Shown here: positions 13,493 through 18,300 of the stretch, one piece after another
Numbering within the stretch: position 1 is the stretch's first letter
Layout of the letters: every line of letters starts with the position of its first letter
DNA from: an uncultured beta proteobacterium
GTDB taxonomy: Bacteria > Pseudomonadota > Gammaproteobacteria > Burkholderiales > Burkholderiaceae_B
Assembly: GCA_903929925.1 (NCBI GenBank)
Contig: CAIYWO010000316.1
Coordinates: 1 to 18,300 of the forward strand
Direction of reading: 5' to 3'
DNA length: 18,300 nt
Translations under genes and position numbers: made by a program
Notes under the pieces: generated by a model
Seen by the model: only the letters and a program-made list of their open reading frames with translations
Database searches by the model: none
What the model was told of the DNA's origin: nothing

Positions 13493-14797
13493 TCAGACGC
13501 TCGAGAGACTCAGCCGCTCGGGGGCAAAGCGCAACCTGAAGGTGCTGCCCTTCCCGAGCGTGCTGGTAATTTGGAGCTGAGCGTGATGTCGGGTAGCGAT
13601 GTGTTTGACAATCGCTAGACCTAAACCCGTGCCACCGGTATCACGCGAACGGCTTCCGTCCACTCTGTAAAACCGTTCGGTTAAGCGCGCTAAGTGTGCA
13701 GAGTCTATACCCGGCCCGGTGTCTGTCACAGCGAACTCACCGTGGCCGCTCGCATCGACAGACCACTTTACAGTAATCGCCCCACCCTCAGGGGTATAGC
13801 GAATCGCGTTCGAAATAAGATTGCTGAATGCCGACTGGAGTTCGCGTTGCTCACCCATCAGCAGATGAGTGCTGTCAACCGAAAACTCAATGTGGTGCTT
13901 GCCCTTGGACAACGCCTCGGCATCAGAGCGTAAAGCGCCCATCTCAGCCACAACGTTAAAAGGGGTCAAGGCTGCTACTTTTGAGTTTGCTTCGAGCTTG
14001 GCGAGCGTCAGCAAGTCCTCAACAAGATTTTTCATCCGTCGAGACTGCGTCATCATCAAGTCTAGATATCGTTGTTGTTGATCTGGCGCTAACTCAATAG
14101 ATTGCATGGTTTCCAGAAAACCAATCAAAACAGTTAGAGGGGTGCGGATCTCATGCGAGACGTTCGCAACGAAGTCTCGGCGCATCGCCTCCGTGCGCTG
14201 CAGCTCGGTGATATCTTGCGCCAACAGCAAGGATTGGTCATCAGCAAAAGGAAACACCTGCACAACCACGCTCAAATTTGCAGCGACGCCCAGGCGCTCA
14301 ATCACGATAGGGTTCTCAAAATCGGCGGCGTTCAAGTACCCCACAAACTCTGGATGTCGAACGAGATGGGCGATGCTTTGTTTAGCGTCTTTCTTAAAAT
14401 CTAAACCGAAAAATCGCTCGGCGCTTGAGTTGCACCACTCAACCTGATTCAATGCGTCGAGCATGATCACGCCGTTGGGCGATGCCTGAAAACCTTGAAT
14501 AAAACGATCATGTTGTTGTTCGATCGCATAGATCCGGTCCCGCATCTCTGTCAGCATGCGCTGCCGTTGCGTAAACACCTCCCCCCAGATTCCGAAGGCC
14601 GGGAGGGGCTCGCTCTCCGTCGCGGCTGCAGTGACTTGCAACCGATGCAGGTTGTAGTATGAATAGCCCAAGGGCAGCGCCAGGGCAAGACCCCCAAGTA
14701 AATACGCGCCCCACTCACCCAATAGATAGGCACCCAACAGCGCCAGAACGATGGAGATAAAAACAATCAGTACGAACCGCCCTGCAGCTACCGACAT
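13493..14797 (-). CDS. phoR: Phosphate regulon sensor histidine kinase PhoR
   Basis: Inner-membrane sensor kinase of 434 residues that phosphorylates PhoB when phosphate is limiting. Two hydrophobic helices at about 8-26 and 30-46 lie close together with almost no periplasmic loop, as in PhoR. A PAS domain covers about 95-200 (SPNGVIMLD, then LLLAQDITE). The dimerisation/phosphoacceptor box is FVANVSHEIRTPL with H215. ATP-binding motifs: N-box NLISNAIRYTPEGG with N330, G1 DTGPGID at 359-365, F-box ERFYRVD at 374-380 and G2 GGTGLGLA at 388-395. All catalytic residues are intact. It is the last gene of phoU-phoB-phoR, 27 bases after phoB. The RBS is weak, suggesting lower expression than PhoB. 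Confidence 0.95.
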   Translation of the reverse strand: MSVAAGRFVLIVFISIVLALLGAYLLGEWGAYLLGGLALALPLGYSYYNLHRLQVTAAATESEPLPAFGIWGEVFTQRQRMLTEMRDRIYAIEQQHDRFIQGFQASPNGVIMLDALNQVEWCNSSAERFFGLDFKKDAKQSIAHLVRHPEFVGYLNAADFENPIVIERLGVAANLSVVVQVFPFADDQSLLLAQDITELQRTEAMRRDFVANVSHEIRTPLTVLIGFLETMQSIELAPDQQQRYLDLMMTQSRRMKNLVEDLLTLAKLEANSKVAALTPFNVVAEMGALRSDAEALSKGKHHIEFSVDSTHLLMGEQRELQSAFSNLISNAIRYTPEGGAITVKWSVDASGHGEFAVTDTGPGIDSAHLARLTERFYRVDGSRSRDTGGTGLGLAIVKHIATRHHAQLQITSTLGKGSTFRLRFAPERLSLSSV

Positions 14798-14824
14798 CTA
14801 TGAAAACGCTCCGAGCGACTGTGG

Positions 14825-15559
14825 CTAAGACCTATCGCCGTCCACGCTAGGACTCGGCGTTCTCGTTGCACGATAACCGACTCCCCGCACAGTTTCAATG
14901 TAGGCATCGCACTTCGCAACAGCTAGTGCAACTCTAAGTCTGCGAATATGCACATCGACGGTGCGCTCTTCGATAAATACCTCATTGCCCCAAACCTGAT
15001 CTAGTAATTGGGCACGAGAGTGAACGCGCTCGGGCGCGCTCATCAAGAACTGCAACAAACGAAATTCAGTTGGACCCACTACGATTTCGCGCCGGGTCGA
15101 ATTCGGCCATTCGGCCGTCACACGATGCGTCACGGGATCAAGACGCATGGCGCCAAGTACCATCAACTCATCTTGCGACGGCGCCCGACTATGGCGTCGC
15201 AAGAGGGCTTTGACGCGGGCCATAAGCTCTTTTGTGGAGAATGGCTTGGTCATGTAGTCGTCTGCGCCCGAATCCAACCCCAAGACTTTGTCCGCCTCTT
15301 CGCTTTTGGCTGTGAGCATCAAAATCGGAACCATTGCCGTCTTTTCATTAGCGCGCAGCTCTTTCGCAAATTGCACACCCGATTTCCCTGGCAGCATCCA
15401 ATCGAGAATGATGAGATCAGGCATCGTCTGACGCATCAAATGCGTCGCTTCGTCAGCCTGAAAAGCGCGATCAACGACGTAATCGCCATGGAGCAAGTTG
15501 ATCGCAATCAGTTCGGATATCGAGGGTTCGTCTTCAACAATCAGAATTCGTTGGCTCAT
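14825..15559 (-). CDS. phoB: Phosphate regulon response regulator PhoB
   Basis: OmpR/PhoB-class transcription factor of 244 residues that binds Pho boxes after phosphorylation by PhoR. The receiver domain (1-120) has the acidic pair D10-E11, phosphoacceptor D53 in LILDWMLPG, T83 in LMLTAKSEE and K105 in MTKPF. The winged-helix domain (about 130-235) includes GPTEFRLLQFLM, the RAQLLDQVWG turn, a VDVHIRRLR recognition helix and ETVRGVGYR wing, all characteristic of PhoB. An AGGA site lies seven bases upstream of the ATG. It follows phoU by 10 bases and precedes phoR by 27, a single transcription unit. Confidence 0.96.
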   Translation of the reverse strand: MSQRILIVEDEPSISELIAINLLHGDYVVDRAFQADEATHLMRQTMPDLIILDWMLPGKSGVQFAKELRANEKTAMVPILMLTAKSEEADKVLGLDSGADDYMTKPFSTKELMARVKALLRRHSRAPSQDELMVLGAMRLDPVTHRVTAEWPNSTRREIVVGPTEFRLLQFLMSAPERVHSRAQLLDQVWGNEVFIEERTVDVHIRRLRVALAVAKCDAYIETVRGVGYRATRTPSPSVDGDRS

Positions 15560-15569
15560 AAACCAATCC

Positions 15570-16274
15570 TTATTCCGTCGCGCGTTGCATTAATGTGCTC
15601 TTTGGGCTGTGTCGCAGGTCATCACCGCCTACGACATAAATAATGAACTCCGCGATATTCTTGGCGTGGTCACCAATACGTTCGATAGATTTTGCAATCG
15701 TCAAAATATCTAGGCCGGTCGCAATTGTGTGTGGATCTTCCGCTAAATAGGAGGTGAGCTTTCGCACAAATGCGCGAAATTCTTCGTCGATCTGCTTGTC
15801 ATCCAACACAATCGCTGCGGCAGCGGCTGCGTCTTGTCTGGCAAAGGCATCCAGGCTCTGACGTAACTGCTTGAGCGCCATTTGCCCAGAAATAATGATT
15901 TCGGCCACGTTGATATTGTGCTCAACGCCCTTACGAATAATTTTTCGTGTGCGTTTAGCAACCTTTTCTGCCTCGTCACCTGCACGCTCCAGGTTAGTGT
16001 TGGCTTTAGAAATAGCCATCACCAAACGAAGGTCTCTTGCGGTCGGTTGTCGCTTAGCGATGATCTCAGTGCAGCCCGAGTCAATTTCAATCTCTTTGGC
16101 ATTAATCAATTTTTCGCGGGCAATCACAGACTCACAACGTTCGAGATCCATTTCGGTAAACGCTGCCATCGCCTCTTGCGTTTGCGACTCCACAAGACCG
16201 CCCATTTCGAGCAGGCTGCTGCACAGCGCATTCAATTCCATATCGAACTGAGAGGAGATGTGTTTGTCAGGCAT
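15570..16274 (-). CDS. phoU: Phosphate signalling protein PhoU
   Basis: Cytoplasmic all-helical regulator of 234 residues that links the Pst phosphate importer to PhoR and keeps the regulon off in phosphate-rich conditions. It has the two tandem three-helix repeats of the family, each with its metal-binding E/DxxxD signature: ERAGDEAEKVAKR starting at E96 and ERIGDHAKNIAEF starting at E198. Length matches the usual 225-245. The ATG has an AGGA site six bases upstream (16281-16284). It is the first gene of the phoU-phoB-phoR unit. Its usual upstream partner pstB is absent; instead a PhoX-family gene with its own terminator precedes it. I see no convincing Pho box or sigma-70 promoter in the 117-base spacer. 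Confidence 0.95.
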   Translation of the reverse strand: MPDKHISSQFDMELNALCSSLLEMGGLVESQTQEAMAAFTEMDLERCESVIAREKLINAKEIEIDSGCTEIIAKRQPTARDLRLVMAISKANTNLERAGDEAEKVAKRTRKIIRKGVEHNINVAEIIISGQMALKQLRQSLDAFARQDAAAAAAIVLDDKQIDEEFRAFVRKLTSYLAEDPHTIATGLDILTIAKSIERIGDHAKNIAEFIIYVVGGDDLRHSPKSTLMQRATE

Positions 16275-16315
16275 ATCGATTCCTATGGGCCTTTGAAGCC
16301 CTTAAGCTATAAAAC

Positions 16316-16339
16316 GTAGCGTCTATATTCAGACGCTAC
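16316..16339 (-). terminator. Rho-independent terminator of the PhoX-family gene
   Basis: A perfect nine-base-pair stem (arms 16316-16324 and 16331-16339) with a six-base loop. Read on the minus strand it is followed by GUUUUAUAG. It lies about 50 bases after the PhoX-family stop and about 40 bases before phoU, so it should separate the two transcripts. Confidence 0.7.
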
Positions 16340-16391
16340 CTTAACTACAGAATATTTCATTTTGATTACGGTCAAACACGACCTCATCAAA

Positions 16392-18300
16392 TTACAAGCC
16401 GATTAAACCACCATCTTCCCTGGTGATAACAATGGTAGCGGACCGTGGTCGCCCAGGTTTTCCGTAGCCAATATTGCCCGGCCAGCTACTCTCCAGTTTA
16501 AACGCCTCAGAGCCGCCTAAAGCCGGGGTTTTCTCTCCCGGATGCTGGATATTCACAAATAAGGTCTTCCCATCAGGCGTTTCAGTCACGCCGGTCACTT
16601 CGGCCCCCTTCGGTGCGACCAAAAACCGCTTGAGGCGGCCTTCACCGAGCGTCGCGCCGATAAAGGTCTCCTGAGTCCCTGTTTGCTCAACCCCAGCAAT
16701 CGTGAGCTTATTCTCGACCGTGCGCTTGCCACCGTCCCCCACTTTGCCTGGAATCGCCGCCAGCATCATGCAATTTGTTTCGTCGGTCATCGCACCATCG
16801 TCAGTCTGGATCCAGCAAATGCCGGTCGCCTTACTGAACCATAAGCCATCAGGCGACGAAAAGTCGTTCGCCGCGGTCAAGCCCGACAGGTTTGCTGCGC
16901 CCGCATCATCTTCCGCTCCGAACAAAAAGATATCCCACGCGAATTTGGCTGCAGTTGAGAGCCCGCCCTCTTCGCGAAAGCGAATGATGTGACCGTTGGG
17001 GTTACCCATGCCTTTACGCCCGTCAACATCAGCGTAGCTACGAGGATTCGCTGCATTGACTTTTGCAGGCGTACGGCTGGCGACATTGTTATTGGTCAAC
17101 GCAAAATATATTTCACCGTTCAACTGATTGACCGCACCCCACTCTGGACGATCCATCGGGGTTGCGCCCACCGCATCTGCCGCTAAGCGTGCATTCACCC
17201 AAACGTCCGCTTGATTAGCGAAGCGGTACCTCGAGAAATTAGCAATTGATGGTTGCTTAAACGAAAGCTCGAGCCACTGTCCTGTACCGTCCGCATCAAA
17301 GCGTGCGACATACAAAACGCCTTCATTCAGATACTTGTCACCAGCGGCCAAACCGCCACCGACGTCTTTGGGATCCCAAAGTGCTTTGCTGACAAACTTA
17401 TAGATATATTCGTTAACCGAGTCGCACCCCATGTAAAACGCCAGAGGCTTTCCTTCAACAGGAATTCCGCACACCGCGGCCTCATGCGCAAAACGTCCCA
17501 TAGAGACACGCTTGACCGGCGTGGACGACGGGTTGAGTGGATCAATTTCGACGTTAAAGCCGAAGGTGTAGGCTTCGTTACGGAAATCAGCCGTCGGCTC
17601 GGCACCTAACACTGCGAGGTTCCAGCGAGCAAAACGTGTATCAGTATCCGACACTGTATGCCAGCCTTGACTGAAGGCCTTGGGTGCCTTGGGATCAAGC
17701 GGTGCAAAAGCGACGCCATAGCGCTTGAGCGACGCGACGTGATTTGCATCGCCGGGACTCGCGCCAGGCGCGACTTGAAAATAGCGCGCCCAGTTTTCCT
17801 CGCAAGCGAGGTACGTCCCCCAAGGGGTCTTCCCATGACCGCAATTATTAAGCGTCCCACGCGACGTTGAGCCCGAAGTGTCAAAAGCCGTTCGCATCAT
17901 TTTTTGAATATCAGTCAAATGCTCTCGCGCACCTGCAATCTTCATTGGTGTCTGAGGGGTAATACGCCGATTCAACTTCGAGTCGATTTTGTAAGCAAAG
18001 CCCTTTTCTGTTTGTTGCAGCTCAACCACAGAAACACCGTGCAGATTAATTTCTTTGAGAACCTCAAGCTCAGGACGTGCGCCCAAATCCCAATTACCAA
18101 ACTGATCAAATTTTTTGCGGGACTGTCCATTTGAAGTCTGACCGGATGGATGCAAGAAGTGTGAATCGGCAGAGCTTTCATGGTTTACACATAGCACGGC
18201 CTTGGACGTCGCGGTGGGCGAGTAGCGCCCAGCCTCATCGATGTAATAAATATCCATCCCGTCGTGATGATCGCCGATCCGATGCGCCCAGTCATCCTTC
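16392..18300 (-). CDS. phoX: PhoX-family (DUF839) phosphatase, 5'-truncated by window edge
   Basis: C-terminal 635 residues of a PhoX-type enzyme; the frame is open through base 18300, so the start and the expected Tat signal are outside. PhoX enzymes are exported calcium/iron-dependent phosphomonoesterases that release phosphate from organic esters. Landmarks along the gene: RIGDHHDGMDIYYI at the visible start, LCVNHES, the active-site region TPWGTYLACEENW (bases 17790-17828) with its cysteine and paired glutamates, GRFAHEA, YMGCDSVNEYIYKF, VLYVARFDADGTG, MDRPEWG, YFALTNN, and SPDGLWF near the end. The cysteine probably corresponds to the iron ligand known in PhoX, an inference. The position beside phoU-phoB-phoR supports a phosphate-starvation role. 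Some DUF839 proteins have no proven phosphatase activity, so the symbol is family-level. A terminator follows at 16316-16339. Confidence 0.88.
   Translation of the reverse strand, partial: KDDWAHRIGDHHDGMDIYYIDEAGRYSPTATSKAVLCVNHESSADSHFLHPSGQTSNGQSRKKFDQFGNWDLGARPELEVLKEINLHGVSVVELQQTEKGFAYKIDSKLNRRITPQTPMKIAGAREHLTDIQKMMRTAFDTSGSTSRGTLNNCGHGKTPWGTYLACEENWARYFQVAPGASPGDANHVASLKRYGVAFAPLDPKAPKAFSQGWHTVSDTDTRFARWNLAVLGAEPTADFRNEAYTFGFNVEIDPLNPSSTPVKRVSMGRFAHEAAVCGIPVEGKPLAFYMGCDSVNEYIYKFVSKALWDPKDVGGGLAAGDKYLNEGVLYVARFDADGTGQWLELSFKQPSIANFSRYRFANQADVWVNARLAADAVGATPMDRPEWGAVNQLNGEIYFALTNNNVASRTPAKVNAANPRSYADVDGRKGMGNPNGHIIRFREEGGLSTAAKFAWDIFLFGAEDDAGAANLSGLTAANDFSSPDGLWFSKATGICWIQTDDGAMTDETNCMMLAAIPGKVGDGGKRTVENKLTIAGVEQTGTQETFIGATLGEGRLKRFLVAPKGAEVTGVTETPDGKTLFVNIQHPGEKTPALGGSEAFKLESSWPGNIGYGKPGRPRSATIVITREDGGLIGL

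Noticed and set aside
15008..15643. 211-codon open frame on the plus strand
   Set aside because: Antisense to phoB and the phoU end, both unmistakable genes. Composition is typical of a shadow frame.
16349..16375. Promoter-like TTGACC ... TATTCT on the minus strand before phoU
   Set aside because: The spacer is 15 bases, too short for a normal sigma-70 promoter, and transcription from it would meet the hairpin at 16316-16339 before phoU.
1..18300. Mobile element, CRISPR array, tRNA/rRNA or prophage content
   Set aside because: No transposase, integrase, regularly spaced repeats, cloverleaf-like sequence or rRNA segment was recognised on either strand, and gene order and composition look like ordinary chromosome.

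Overview
The window looks like chromosomal DNA of a mid-GC (roughly 50%) betaproteobacterium, most likely order Burkholderiales. The evidence is a Bug-type periplasmic receptor (a family strongly expanded in Alcaligenaceae and Comamonadaceae relatives), a phoU-phoB-phoR cluster with beta-proteobacterial-looking proteins, and dense operons with GTG/ATG starts. I see no insertion sequence, phage, tRNA, rRNA or CRISPR signature. Almost every base is coding; the longest gene-free stretch is about 180 bases (12626-12806). Layout, left to right: (1) 1-1801, plus strand: the 3' part of a Bug/TctC-family solute receptor followed 2 bases later by an AstE/aspartoacylase-like zinc deacylase. (2) 1805-3392, minus strand: an M20-family carbamoylase/allantoate-amidohydrolase-like enzyme followed by a small coiled-coil plus membrane-anchor protein. 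(3) 3446-4765, plus strand: an MFS exporter-like transporter, divergent from the M20 enzyme. (4) 4835-12625, minus strand: a seven-gene operon reading permease, ATPase, permease, amidohydrolase, amidohydrolase, COG0523 (CobW-like) GTPase, Tat-exported binding protein. It ends in a hairpin terminator shared with the convergent MFS gene. (5) 12807-13490, plus strand: a lone CbiM-family metal permease-like membrane protein, divergent from the operon. (6) 13493-16274, minus strand: phoU-phoB-phoR. (7) 16392-18300, minus strand: the 3' part of a PhoX-family phosphatase gene, ending in its own terminator just upstream of phoU. Working picture: the left two thirds is a scavenging or catabolic region in which uptake systems (Bug receptor, MFS, spermidine/putrescine-type ABC importer) alternate with four different metal-dependent hydrolases of amide or similar bonds. 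The ABC operon stands out because it also carries a COG0523 metallochaperone-type GTPase and lies beside a CbiM-like metal permease. This suggests an importer, two metallo-hydrolases and their metal supply packaged together. The right third is a phosphate-starvation module: sensor kinase, response regulator, PhoU and a phosphatase. No dedicated transcriptional regulator for the catabolic genes lies inside the window. All functional names rest on motif recognition by eye; substrates are not determined.
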